Below are positions 43,179 through 50,743 of a stretch of 64,000 bases of DNA, piece by piece (the stretch's first letter is position 1; every line of letters starts with the position of its first letter). The notes beneath the pieces are model-generated. The model did no database searches and was not told the origin of the DNA. It was given only the letters and a program-made list of their open reading frames with translations. The position numbers and the translations under genes are program-made. Source of the DNA: Streptomyces luteogriseus (GTDB taxonomy: Bacteria > Actinomycetota > Actinomycetes > Streptomycetales > Streptomycetaceae); NCBI RefSeq assembly GCF_014205055.1, contig NZ_JACHMS010000001.1, positions 6,076,001-6,140,000 of the forward strand. Reading direction: 5' to 3'.

Positions 43179-45230
43179 ATGGCCGGGGACGCGAACGCCA
43201 CCACGCTGACGCCCCCGGGCGCGGCCCCGCAGGAGCAGGTGCCCGGGAACGTCCTGGTCTCCATCGGCGCCCTGCTCCTCGGCATGCTGCTGGCCGCCCT
43301 CGACCAGACCATCGTGTCGACCGCGCTGCCCACGATCGTCAGCGATCTCGGCGGCCTGGACCACCTGTCCTGGGTGGTCACCGCGTATCTGCTGGCCGCG
43401 ACCGCCGCCACCCCGCTGTGGGGCAAGCTCGGCGACCAGTACGGACGCAAGAGGCTCTTCCAGACGGCGATCGTGATCTTCCTGATCGGGTCCGCGCTGT
43501 GCGGCGCCGCGCAGGACATGGCGCAGCTGATCGCCTTCCGGGCCCTTCAGGGGCTCGGCGGCGGCGGGCTGATCGTGCTGTCGATGGCCATCGTCGGAGA
43601 TCTCGTGCCGCCTCGCGAACGCGGCCGCTACCAGGGCCTGTTCGGTGCCGTGTTCGGCGCGACCAGTGTGCTCGGGCCGCTGCTCGGAGGGCTGTTCACC
43701 CAGCACCTGAGCTGGCGCTGGGTGTTCTACGTCAACCTGCCCGTCGGCGTCGTCGCGCTCGCCGTGATCGCCGCAGTGCTGCACATCCCGCGAACGGCGC
43801 AACGGCACGTCATCGACTACCTCGGCACCTTCCTCATCGCCGCCGTCGCCACCTGCCTGGTGCTGGTCGCCTCGCTCGGCGGGACGACCTGGGCGTGGGG
43901 GTCCTGGCAGATCGTCGGTCTCGCGGTCCTGGGCGTCGTCCTCGCCGTCGCCTTCGTCGCCGTCGAGCGGCGGGCCGCCGAACCCGTGCTGCCGCTCAAG
44001 CTGTTCCGCGTACGCACCTTCACGCTCGCCGCCCTGATCAGCTTCGTCGTCGGGTTCGCCATGTTCGGCGCCATGACGTACCTGCCGACCTTCCTCCAGG
44101 TCGTGCAGGGCATCAGCCCGACCATGTCCGGGGTGCACATGCTGCCGATGGTGCTGGGCCTGCTGCTGGCCTCGACCGCCTCCGGGCAGATCGTCAGCCG
44201 CACCGGCCGCTGGAAGGTGTTCCCGATCGCCGGCACCGGCATCACCACGCTCGGGCTGCTCCTGCTCCACCAGCTCGACGAGCACAGCTCCACCGCCGAG
44301 CTGAGCGGCTTCTTCTTCGTCTTCGGCCTCGGACTCGGCCTGGTGATGCAGGTCCTCGTGCTCATCGTGCAGAACGCCGTCCCCTACGAGGACCTGGGCG
44401 TGGCCACCTCCGGCGCGACCTTCTTCCGGTCCATCGGCGCCTCGTTCGGCGTCGCCGTCTTCGGCACGGTCTTCGCGGGGCGGCTCGGAGACCAGCTCAC
44501 GGACGCCTTCCGGGGCGTCCGGCTCCCGCCCGGCATCTCCGTGGACACCCTGGAGGCCGACCCGCGCGGCATCGCCGCCCTGCCGTCCGGCCTGCGCCCA
44601 CCCGCCCTGCACGCCTACGCCGTCTCCATCACGGACGTCTTCCTGTACGCCGCCCCCGTCGCGCTCGCCGGCTTCGTCCTGGCCTGGTTCCTCAAGGAGG
44701 ACCGGCTGCGCGGCTCGGTCACCGCGCCCGACGTCACCGAGACCCTCGCCAGCAACCCCGTCGAGCGGTCCTCGTACGACGAGGTGTGCCGGGCGCTGTC
44801 GGTGCTCGGCACCCGCGCGGGGCGGCGCGAGATCTACCGGAAGATCACCGCCCGGGCGGGCTACGACCTGATGCCCGCCACGAGCTGGCTGCTGCTGCGG
44901 ATGCGGCGCCACGGCTCCGTGGAACCGGGCGTGCTCGCCGACGCGATGTCCATCCCGCTGACCGTGGTCATGGAGGCAGCCCGGCAGGCCGAAGAGCGCC
45001 GTCTCGCCGTGCGCCGGGGCGTCGACATGGTCCTGACCCACCAGGGGCGTGGGGTCGCCGACCGGCTGGCCGAGGCCCGTGAGGAGTCCCTCGCCGAGCT
45101 GCTCGGCGACTGGTGGGGGCCGGACCGGCCGACCGATCTGCAGCGGCTCGTGCGGGAGTTGACCGCTGAACTGTGCGGATCGCGGCGCGAGCGGCCGTAC
45201 AGCGTGCGCTCCACGCGGGAGAGGGCCTGA
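43179..45230 (+). CDS. MFS DHA2-family transporter with C-terminal winged-helix domain
   Basis: 683 residues. Residues 1 to about 505 form a 14-helix EmrB/QacA-type pump (LLAALDQTIVSTALPTIVSDLGG, GKLGDQYGRKRLFQ motif A, GLFGAVFGATSVLGPLLGG motif C). The last 170 residues are soluble: YDEVCRALSVLGTRAGRREIYRK, ATSWLLLRMRRHGSVEPGVLADAM and RRLAVRRGVDMVLTHQGRGVADRLAEAREESLAELLGDWW. This pattern matches a MarR-type winged helix, including the beta-wing and the terminal dimer helices. Such fusions could couple ligand sensing to transport. GGGAGG precedes ATG 43179. An earlier in-frame ATG (43146) lacks a ribosome site. Confidence 0.93.
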   Translation: MAGDANATTLTPPGAAPQEQVPGNVLVSIGALLLGMLLAALDQTIVSTALPTIVSDLGGLDHLSWVVTAYLLAATAATPLWGKLGDQYGRKRLFQTAIVIFLIGSALCGAAQDMAQLIAFRALQGLGGGGLIVLSMAIVGDLVPPRERGRYQGLFGAVFGATSVLGPLLGGLFTQHLSWRWVFYVNLPVGVVALAVIAAVLHIPRTAQRHVIDYLGTFLIAAVATCLVLVASLGGTTWAWGSWQIVGLAVLGVVLAVAFVAVERRAAEPVLPLKLFRVRTFTLAALISFVVGFAMFGAMTYLPTFLQVVQGISPTMSGVHMLPMVLGLLLASTASGQIVSRTGRWKVFPIAGTGITTLGLLLLHQLDEHSSTAELSGFFFVFGLGLGLVMQVLVLIVQNAVPYEDLGVATSGATFFRSIGASFGVAVFGTVFAGRLGDQLTDAFRGVRLPPGISVDTLEADPRGIAALPSGLRPPALHAYAVSITDVFLYAAPVALAGFVLAWFLKEDRLRGSVTAPDVTETLASNPVERSSYDEVCRALSVLGTRAGRREIYRKITARAGYDLMPATSWLLLRMRRHGSVEPGVLADAMSIPLTVVMEAARQAEERRLAVRRGVDMVLTHQGRGVADRLAEAREESLAELLGDWWGPDRPTDLQRLVRELTAELCGSRRERPYSVRSTRERA

Positions 45231-45232
45231 GT

Positions 45233-45724
45233 TCAGGCCAGCACCTTGCTGAACCAGTGTTCCGCGTACGGGTCGTCGTTGTGCGGCCCGGTCTCGGTGT
45301 AGCCGAGGCGGGAGTAGAGGCCGCGGGCCTCGACGAGATCGCTGCGGGTGTCGAGGATCATCCGGGTTGCGCCCAGCGCGCGGGCGGCCTTCTCTGCGGC
45401 CCCGACCAGCAGCGGGGCGCCGCCCCTGCCGCGCATCGGCTCGCGCAGGAACACCCGCTTGAGCTCGGCGGTCGTGCCGTCCACCAGCCGTACGCCCGCG
45501 CTGCCGGCCGGCTCACCGCCGTACCGGGCAACGAGCAGCAGGCCGTCCGGCGGGGCGAGGTCGGTACCAGGCTGGGCGGCGATCTCCCGCTCCAGCTCCG
45601 CGGGGTCGGTCCGGCGCCCCTCGTGCAGCAGGTACCAGCGGTCGCTGACCTCGGTGTAGTACGCACGCCACAGAGCGGCGGCCACGGGGGAGTCGTACGG
45701 CTCCGGAGTCACGGTCCAGGTCAT
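45233..45724 (-). CDS. GNAT family N-acetyltransferase
   Basis: 163 residues. The acetyl-CoA-binding motif A is ELKRVFLREPMRGRGGAPLLVGAAEKAA (R-G-x-G-G variant of Q/R-x-x-G-x-G/A), preceded by GEPAGSAGVRLVDGTTA and followed by LDTRSDLVEARGLYSRLGYTETG, the motif B tyrosine region. The substrate is unknown. ATG 45724 is preceded by GAGGAG at about 10 nt; an ATG three codons upstream (45733) would sit too close to that site. It is convergent with the MFS fusion gene, with only 2 bp between the stop codons. Confidence 0.9.
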   Translation of the reverse strand: MTWTVTPEPYDSPVAAALWRAYYTEVSDRWYLLHEGRRTDPAELEREIAAQPGTDLAPPDGLLLVARYGGEPAGSAGVRLVDGTTAELKRVFLREPMRGRGGAPLLVGAAEKAARALGATRMILDTRSDLVEARGLYSRLGYTETGPHNDDPYAEHWFSKVLA

Positions 45725-45845
45725 GAACCGCATTCTCCTCAGGCGCCCCACCGGACACGCAAGCGAATAGTCCCGGCCACCTGTTCGCGCCCCGGTTGCG
45801 CCCGGGCGCCGTTTGGGGGCGGGCTTTGGGGACACCCGACGGGCG

Positions 45846-45870
45846 AACCGGCTCGCGAGGAGAGCCGGTT
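45846..45870 (+). promoter_or_regulatory. Hairpin in the 5' leader of the helical-domain gene
   Basis: AACCGGCTC (45846-45854) and GAGCCGGTT (45862-45870) are perfect 9-bp arms with a 7-nt loop, 24 nt before the ATG. It could be a leader RNA hairpin or an operator. Confidence 0.5.
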
Positions 45871-45894
45871 GGGCCGAGAACCCGGAAGGCATTC

Positions 45895-46590
45895 ATGTCC
45901 ACTGGCCTGATCATTGCTCTGATCGTGATAGCGGCGGTCGTCATCATCGCGGCCGTCATGACCCTGCGCGCCCGCGGGCCTCGGCGCGGCCCGAGCCTGA
46001 AGCGGCGCTTCGGACCCGAGTACGACCGTGCCGTCGCCCGGCACGACGGTGACGCCACAGCGGCCGAGCGCGAACTGGCCGAGCGCGTGCAGCGCCACGG
46101 CGAGCTGCGCGAGCGGCCGCTGGAGCCGGCGCGGCGCGAGCAGTACGAGGCGCGCTGGACGGCCGCCCAGGAGCGGTTCGTCGACTCGCCGCGCGAGGCC
46201 GTCGCCGAGGCGGACCGGCTGCTCGCCGAGGTCGCCGGTGCCCGGGGCTTCCCGGACGGCGGGCAGTACGAGGAACAGCTTGCCGCGCTGTCCGTGCACC
46301 ACGCCCACCACGTGGACGGCTACCGGCGCGTGCACCGCGCGGCGCACCTGCGCGCGGAGGACGCCCGTGACGGCGGCCAGGGTACGGAAGACATGCGTGA
46401 GGCCTTTGTGGCGGCCCGCGCCCTGTTCGAGGAGCTGGTGAAGCCGGCCCGCCACGACGGCGACGGCCACACCGGCGGACGGCACGACAGCGGCCGCGAG
46501 CGCGCCGCTCTGAACGGCGGCCGCAAGGCCCCGTCCCGCGGCGGCCACATGCCGTGGGCGATGAACCGACGTCAGGCGAAGGAGAGTTGA
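45895..46590 (+). CDS. Membrane-anchored helical-domain protein, first of a paralogous pair
   Basis: 231 residues. One transmembrane segment at the N-terminus (LIIALIVIAAVVIIAAVMTL) is followed by a basic stretch and a helical cytosolic domain (LKRRFGPEYDRAVARHDGDATAAERELAERV, ARWTAAQERFVDSPREAVAEADRLLAEVAGARGF). A charged C-terminal tail ends WAMNRRQAKES. The segment FVDSPREAVAEADRLLAEV has a close counterpart in the next gene. GGAAGG lies 5 nt before ATG 45895. Function unknown; I recognise similar Streptomyces proteins but no named family. The next gene begins 4 bp after this one, so the two form an operon. Confidence 0.85.
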   Translation: MSTGLIIALIVIAAVVIIAAVMTLRARGPRRGPSLKRRFGPEYDRAVARHDGDATAAERELAERVQRHGELRERPLEPARREQYEARWTAAQERFVDSPREAVAEADRLLAEVAGARGFPDGGQYEEQLAALSVHHAHHVDGYRRVHRAAHLRAEDARDGGQGTEDMREAFVAARALFEELVKPARHDGDGHTGGRHDSGRERAALNGGRKAPSRGGHMPWAMNRRQAKES

Positions 46591-46594
46591 GGCA

Positions 46595-47278
46595 ATGACC
46601 GACATGACCCGACCGCCCGGCGACCACACGCCGGCCGCGCCGGACGCCCGCGGCGAGAGCGCCCTGGGCACCGGCCACCGCACCACCGCACCGGGCCCGG
46701 GCCACGACACGGCCCGGGACCTGGACACGGACCGCGGCGCCACGCGCGGCATCGAGACCGAACGCGGCGCCACGCACGGCACCGACGCGGACCGCGCCGC
46801 GGCACACGGCACGGACGTACCCGCTGCCGACCGGCACGGCACGGACCTGCCCGGCACGGACCGGCACGGCACCGACCGGCACGGTCCGGACGCCACCGAC
46901 CGGCACGCCACCGACCGGCTCGGCGCCGAAGCACCCCGCGGCGATCACGGCACCGGCCCCGACAAGGTCGGCTCCGCCAAGAACCGGGCCCATCTCCTCG
47001 ACCACGACGACTCCGACAAGTTCGGCTCGCAGCTGCAGCACGCCGTCGCCGGGTTCGTCGACGGGCCCCGGGCCGCCGTCGAGGAGGCCGACCACGTGCT
47101 GGAGGAGATCGCGGCCCGCTTCACCGAGGCCGTGACACAGCGCCGTCGCACCCTGCGCCACTCCTGGCAGTCCGTCGAGGGCGGCGAGGGCAGGTCCGTG
47201 TCGTCGGCCGACACCGAGCAGCTCCGGCTGGCCCTGAAGGACTACCGCGAGCTGGCCGAACGGCTGCTGCACGTGTGA
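46595..47278 (+). CDS. Low-complexity plus helical-domain protein, second of a paralogous pair
   Basis: 227 residues. Residues 1 to about 115 are hydrophilic low complexity built from degenerate DRHGTD/TDRHGTD-type units (Asp, Arg, His, Gly, Thr). The C-terminal half is helical: FGSQLQHAVAGFVDGPRAAV then EEADHVLEEIAARFTEAV, and DTEQLRLALKDYRELAERLLHV. The FVDGPRAAVEEADHVLEEI segment mirrors that of the preceding gene, so both share a domain. There is no membrane segment. Start ATG 46595 is 5 bp after the upstream stop, indicating translational coupling. Function unknown; interaction of the two proteins is an obvious inference. Confidence 0.82.
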   Translation: MTDMTRPPGDHTPAAPDARGESALGTGHRTTAPGPGHDTARDLDTDRGATRGIETERGATHGTDADRAAAHGTDVPAADRHGTDLPGTDRHGTDRHGPDATDRHATDRLGAEAPRGDHGTGPDKVGSAKNRAHLLDHDDSDKFGSQLQHAVAGFVDGPRAAVEEADHVLEEIAARFTEAVTQRRRTLRHSWQSVEGGEGRSVSSADTEQLRLALKDYRELAERLLHV

Positions 47279-47279
47279 G

Positions 47280-47296
47280 CCGGGGTGAATCCCCGG
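47280..47296. terminator. Short bidirectional hairpin between convergent genes
   Basis: CCGGGG (47280-47285) and CCCCGG (47291-47296) with a TGAAT loop exactly fill the 18-bp gap between two convergent stop codons. Confidence 0.6.
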
Positions 47297-47704
47297 TCAG
47301 TGATCCGCCCGGCGCTCCCGCCACTGCCGTACGACGTCCTCGACGTCGTACGGCTTCTTTCCCAGCGGGGGGCCGGGCGGCGGCTTGAACATCATCTCGC
47401 GGATCTTGTCGTTGATCTCGCCGATGATCTTCCGGACGATCCGCTCCGAGGGGGCCGCGAGCGCGGCCTCCAGCGCGTCCTCCGCCTCCTTGCGCAGGGC
47501 CAGCGCCGGCGGGAGGACGGAGAAGCCCTCGCGGGCCATCTTCCGCTTGACCCACCACAGTTCGTCGTAGGTGCTCTCGATCTCAGGGGGGAGCGGTTCG
47601 CCCACCCCCGGCAGTCGTTCGAACTCCCCGCGCGTTTCCGCGTCACGGATCTGCTTGTCGACCCAGGACTCGAAGTCGACGCCTGGTGGCTTCCGCTCGG
47701 TCAT
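47297..47704 (-). CDS. DUF1992 (DnaJ-homologue subfamily C28 conserved domain) protein
   Basis: 135 residues. The family features are all present: the GVDFESWVDKQIRDAETRGEFERLPGVGEPLP start with the F-x-x-L-P-G-x-G-x-P-L core, DELWWVKRKMAREGFSVLPPALALRKEAE, and INDKIREMMFKPPPGPP. DUF1992 proteins are small, cytosolic and uncharacterised in bacteria; eukaryotic relatives carry it next to a J-domain, absent here. ATG 47704 has no ribosome site, so the start may be leaderless. It is divergent from the FHA-like gene. Confidence 0.92.
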   Translation of the reverse strand: MTERKPPGVDFESWVDKQIRDAETRGEFERLPGVGEPLPPEIESTYDELWWVKRKMAREGFSVLPPALALRKEAEDALEAALAAPSERIVRKIIGEINDKIREMMFKPPPGPPLGKKPYDVEDVVRQWRERRADH

Positions 47705-47795
47705 GAGGCCATTGTGCCGGACACCGCGCAGCCAGGCGTTCTATCATTCGGCGGGCTTGCAGTCCCACCCAGGACGTCTCGGACAAGGAGCGCAC

Positions 47796-48188
47796 GTGCT
47801 CGAACTCACCATGGCCACCGTCGCGGAGGCGGAGGCCGGAGCCACGGCCGGCATGCTCATGGCCGACGCGCCGAGCGAGCCGGGCGCGGTGCTGCGGGTG
47901 GGCCGCGACAAGTCCGTGTGCCGGCTGAGCACGCCGGACGACTGGCTGTTCGTCTCCCGCGTCCACCTGGAGTTCCTGTGCGGGCCGGAGGGGACCTGGC
48001 AGCTCACCTGGCTGCGCGGCTCCCAGCCCGACCCGTCCTCCGAAGTGCGGCTGATCATGGGGGAGTACATCCAGCCCCTCGCCTACGGCGGCACCGTCCC
48101 GCTGCCCAGGGGCGGCAGCGGCGAGATCATCATCCAGGACCGCACCGCCCCGCGCAGCGTCAACGTGGGCTTCTATCACGAGGTGTGA
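47796..48188 (+). CDS. FHA-domain-like protein
   Basis: 130 residues. The sequence GAVLRVGRDKSVCRLSTPDDWLFVSRVHLEFLCGPEGTWQLTWLRGS has the FHA core GR-x(n)-SR-x-H. The following VRLIMGEYIQPLAYGGTVPLP and GEIIIQDRTAPRSVNVGFYHEV complete a beta sandwich. FHA domains bind phosphothreonine peptides made by serine/threonine kinases, but here the domain is free-standing with no kinase nearby. AAGGAG lies 5 nt before GTG 47796. The partner is unknown. Confidence 0.85.
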   Translation: MLELTMATVAEAEAGATAGMLMADAPSEPGAVLRVGRDKSVCRLSTPDDWLFVSRVHLEFLCGPEGTWQLTWLRGSQPDPSSEVRLIMGEYIQPLAYGGTVPLPRGGSGEIIIQDRTAPRSVNVGFYHEV

Positions 48189-48219
48189 CGGCGCGCCCGG
48201 CACCCCGGGCGGCGGCGCC

Positions 48220-48891
48220 TCACGCCAGCACGCGCGCCAGGGCGAACCCGTCGTAGCCCTTCATGCCGACCGTCTGGATCGCGGTGCCGCTCAGCCTCGG
48301 GTGGGCGGCGATCAGCTCGATCGCGGTGCGGGTGCCCGTCACGTCCGGGGCGGTGCTGTCCGCGTCGACGACCCGGCCGCCCCGTACGACGTTGTCGAGG
48401 ACGATCAGGCTGCCCGTGCTGGTGAGCCTGATGGCCCACTCCACGTAGTGCGGGTTGTTGGCCTTGTCGGCGTCGATGAAGACCAGGTCGAACGGGGGCG
48501 GATTCTCGTCGGCCAGCTTGGGCAGCGACTCCAGGGCCGGACCCACCCGCACCTCGACCAGCCTGTCCAGGCCGGCGCGGGCGATGTTGCGGACGGCGAC
48601 CTCGGCGTGCTGCGGGTCGTACTCCAAGGAGACCAGCCGTCCGTCGGCGGGCAGGGCGCGGCCCAGCCAGATGGTGCTGTAGCCGCCGAGCGTGCCGATC
48701 TCCAGGATGTGGCGGGCGCCCTGGATCTGGGCGAGGAGCTGCAGGAGCTTGCCCTGGTTTCCCGCGACGTTGATGTGCGGAAGCCCGGCGGCGTCGCTGT
48801 CCCGCAGGGCGGCCGCCAGGGCTTCGTCGTCCGGGGCGAGGTGGGCGGTGAAGTAGGCGTCGACCTCGTCCCAGACGTGCGACTCGCTCAT
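48220..48891 (-). CDS. SAM-dependent O-methyltransferase (caffeoyl-CoA OMT family)
   Basis: 223 residues, standard for the small metal-dependent O-methyltransferases. The SAM site has ARHILEIGTLGGYSTIWLGRAL (glycine-rich motif I) with LVSLEYDPQHAEVAVRNI (acidic end of strand 2). VFIDADKANNPHYVEWAI supplies the metal-binding Asp pair, and SLIVLDNVVRGGRVVDAD the following motif. It probably methylates a catechol-like or flavonoid-like hydroxyl. Start ATG 48891 has AAGGTAGAGG just upstream. A nested palindrome at 48904-48946 lies directly ahead and suggests repressor control. Confidence 0.94.
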   Translation of the reverse strand: MSESHVWDEVDAYFTAHLAPDDEALAAALRDSDAAGLPHINVAGNQGKLLQLLAQIQGARHILEIGTLGGYSTIWLGRALPADGRLVSLEYDPQHAEVAVRNIARAGLDRLVEVRVGPALESLPKLADENPPPFDLVFIDADKANNPHYVEWAIRLTSTGSLIVLDNVVRGGRVVDADSTAPDVTGTRTAIELIAAHPRLSGTAIQTVGMKGYDGFALARVLA

Positions 48892-48903
48892 GCGCCTCTA
48901 CCT

Positions 48904-48946
48904 TTCGTCAGCATAGTTAGCATCCCTAACTACTGGCGCTGACGAA
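48904..48946. promoter_or_regulatory. Nested palindrome upstream of the O-methyltransferase
   Basis: Inner arms TAGTTAG (48914-48920) and CTAACTA (48926-48932) around CATCC look like a MarR-type operator. Outer arms TTCGTCAGC (48904-48912) and GCTGACGAA (48938-48946) are also perfect. The outer hairpin could instead terminate the upstream ProP-like gene. Confidence 0.6.
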
Positions 48947-48980
48947 GATAGTTGGTGCGCGGGTCGCTGTCAGCGGGATT

Positions 48981-50366
48981 TCACTCGGCGTGTCGGCCGG
49001 CCACCGAGGGCGCCGAGCCGGGCAGCGGACGCCCCGCCGACTCTGCCATGCGCCACACGGCGAAACCGCCGACCACGGCCGCGGCCATCATGTAGTACGC
49101 GGGCATCATCATGTTCCCGGTCGCGCCGATCAGGGCCGTGACCACCAGCGGGGTCGTGCCGCCGAACAGGGACACCGAGACGTTGAAGCCGATCGACAGC
49201 GAGCCGTAGCGGACCTTCGTCGGGAACAGCGCCGGCAGCGCGGAGGGCATCGACGCCGTGAAGCAGACCAGCAGCATGCCGAGGGCACCCATGCCGAGCG
49301 CGACCGCGAGCAGGCTGCCCTCGCGGATCAGCAGCAGGGCCGGGACGGACAGCAGCAGGAAACCCGCGCAGCCGGTGGCGATCACCGGGCGGCGGCCGAC
49401 GCGGTCGGTCAGCGCGCCGGCGAACGGCTGGACGATCATCATCACGGCCATCACGCCGAGGACGACCAGCAGGCCGTGCGTCTCGTCGTAGTGCAGCTGA
49501 CCGGTCAGGTAGCTCGGCATGTACGACAGCAGCATGTAGTCGGTGACGTTGAAGACCAGCACCAGACCGACGCAGAGCAGCAGCGCGCGCCACTGGCCGG
49601 TGACCATCTCGCGCAGCGGCGTCTTCGGGCGGTTGTTCTCGGCCTTCTCGGCCTCGGCCGCGAACGCCGGGGTCTCCTCCAGGCGCATCCGCAGGTAGAG
49701 GCCGATGATGCCCATCGGGCCCGCGATCAGGAACGGGATGCGCCAGCCCCAGGAGGTCAGGTCGTCGGTGGAGAGCAGGGCGGTCATGATCGTGACCAGG
49801 CCCGCACCGCCGATGTAGCCGGCCAGCGTGCCGAACTCCAGCCAGCTGCCGAGGAAGCCGCGCCGCTTGTCGGGGGCGTACTCGGCGATGAACGTGGAGG
49901 CGCCCGCGTACTCGCCGCCGGTGGAGAAGCCCTGCACGAGCCGCGCCACCAGGAGCAGGATCGGCGCGCCGACACCGATCGTCGCGTACGACGGGATCAG
50001 ACCGATCGCGAAGGTGCCCGCCGCCATCATGATCATGGTGAGGGCGAGGACCTTCTGGCGGCCCACGCGGTCGCCGAGCGGGCCGAAGACCATGCCGCCG
50101 AGGGGGCGGACCAGGAAGGCCGCGGCGAAGGCGCCGAACGTGGACAGCAGCTGGGCGGTGGGGTTGCCCGAGGGGAAGAAGACCTTGCCCAGCGTCACCG
50201 CGATGTAGCTGTAGACGCCGAAGTCGAACCACTCCATCGCGTTGCCCAGCGCGGCCGCCTTCACGGCGCGCTTGACGAGCGCGGGGTCGGTGACCGTGGG
50301 GTCGGGGGCCTTCGCCGTGCGGGTCTTCACGAGGGACGCGGGGGCGACGACTGAGGCAGTCGACAA
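48981..50366 (-). CDS. MFS transporter, metabolite:H+ symporter (ProP-like) family
   Basis: 461 residues with 12 hydrophobic segments. The start of helix 1 (AAALGNAMEWFDFGVYSYIA), the MFS motif GPLGDRVGRQKVL and ARLVQGFSTGGEYAGASTFIAEYAPDKRRGFLGSW are typical of the MHS family (ProP, KgtP, ShiA). It should import a small organic acid or compatible solute with protons. Substrate unknown, with betaine/proline or dicarboxylate possible. The start is TTG 50366 (STASVVAP); the ribosome site is weak. It is on the same strand as the O-methyltransferase, separated by the palindrome. Confidence 0.92.
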   Translation of the reverse strand: MSTASVVAPASLVKTRTAKAPDPTVTDPALVKRAVKAAALGNAMEWFDFGVYSYIAVTLGKVFFPSGNPTAQLLSTFGAFAAAFLVRPLGGMVFGPLGDRVGRQKVLALTMIMMAAGTFAIGLIPSYATIGVGAPILLLVARLVQGFSTGGEYAGASTFIAEYAPDKRRGFLGSWLEFGTLAGYIGGAGLVTIMTALLSTDDLTSWGWRIPFLIAGPMGIIGLYLRMRLEETPAFAAEAEKAENNRPKTPLREMVTGQWRALLLCVGLVLVFNVTDYMLLSYMPSYLTGQLHYDETHGLLVVLGVMAVMMIVQPFAGALTDRVGRRPVIATGCAGFLLLSVPALLLIREGSLLAVALGMGALGMLLVCFTASMPSALPALFPTKVRYGSLSIGFNVSVSLFGGTTPLVVTALIGATGNMMMPAYYMMAAAVVGGFAVWRMAESAGRPLPGSAPSVAGRHAE

Positions 50367-50743
50367 GACTCGCTCGCCTACCTTTCGACGGGGGACAGGG
50401 ACGTGGTCCCGCGCGGCGGCGCTGTCGTACGGGCCGAAAAGCGACGATAGGCGGATTTGCTCCGCTTACGGGCGGTACGGAGTTGGCTGCATACTGCACG
50501 CAAATCGGCGCTGTGCAGGCGCTTCTGCCCCGCGGAAAGCGGTTCACCGTCGATCTTCATGTGATCCTTATCGCTTCCGCGAGAGGCCGCCACGCCGTCT
50601 GTGCGCGGTCGATGTCGCCCCCCTCCTCCTTTCCCGGAAGCCGCGTCTGCTTCCCCGAAGCCACACCGTCCCCATAGGGTTCGCAGGAGAAATACCCATA
50701 TTCGGGACATACGGGATGGACTGGTGTGGGAGGCCGACGAGGC
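50367..50743. other. 377-bp divergent intergenic region
   Basis: Lies between the ProP-like gene (minus) and the GT87-PAP2 gene (plus), and should contain both promoters. No convincing open frame, known RNA or perfect palindrome was seen. GCATACTGCACGC at about 50489 and GCTGTGCAGGC at about 50512 share TGCA-centred elements, and GGGAGG (50728-50733) is the likely ribosome site of the plus-strand gene. Confidence 0.5.

Noticed and set aside
43020..45041. Upstream extension of the zinc-ribbon protein frame across the MFS fusion
   Set aside because: This part is His/Asp/Glu-rich antisense text. The AGGGAGGA before GTG 43019 fixes the real start.
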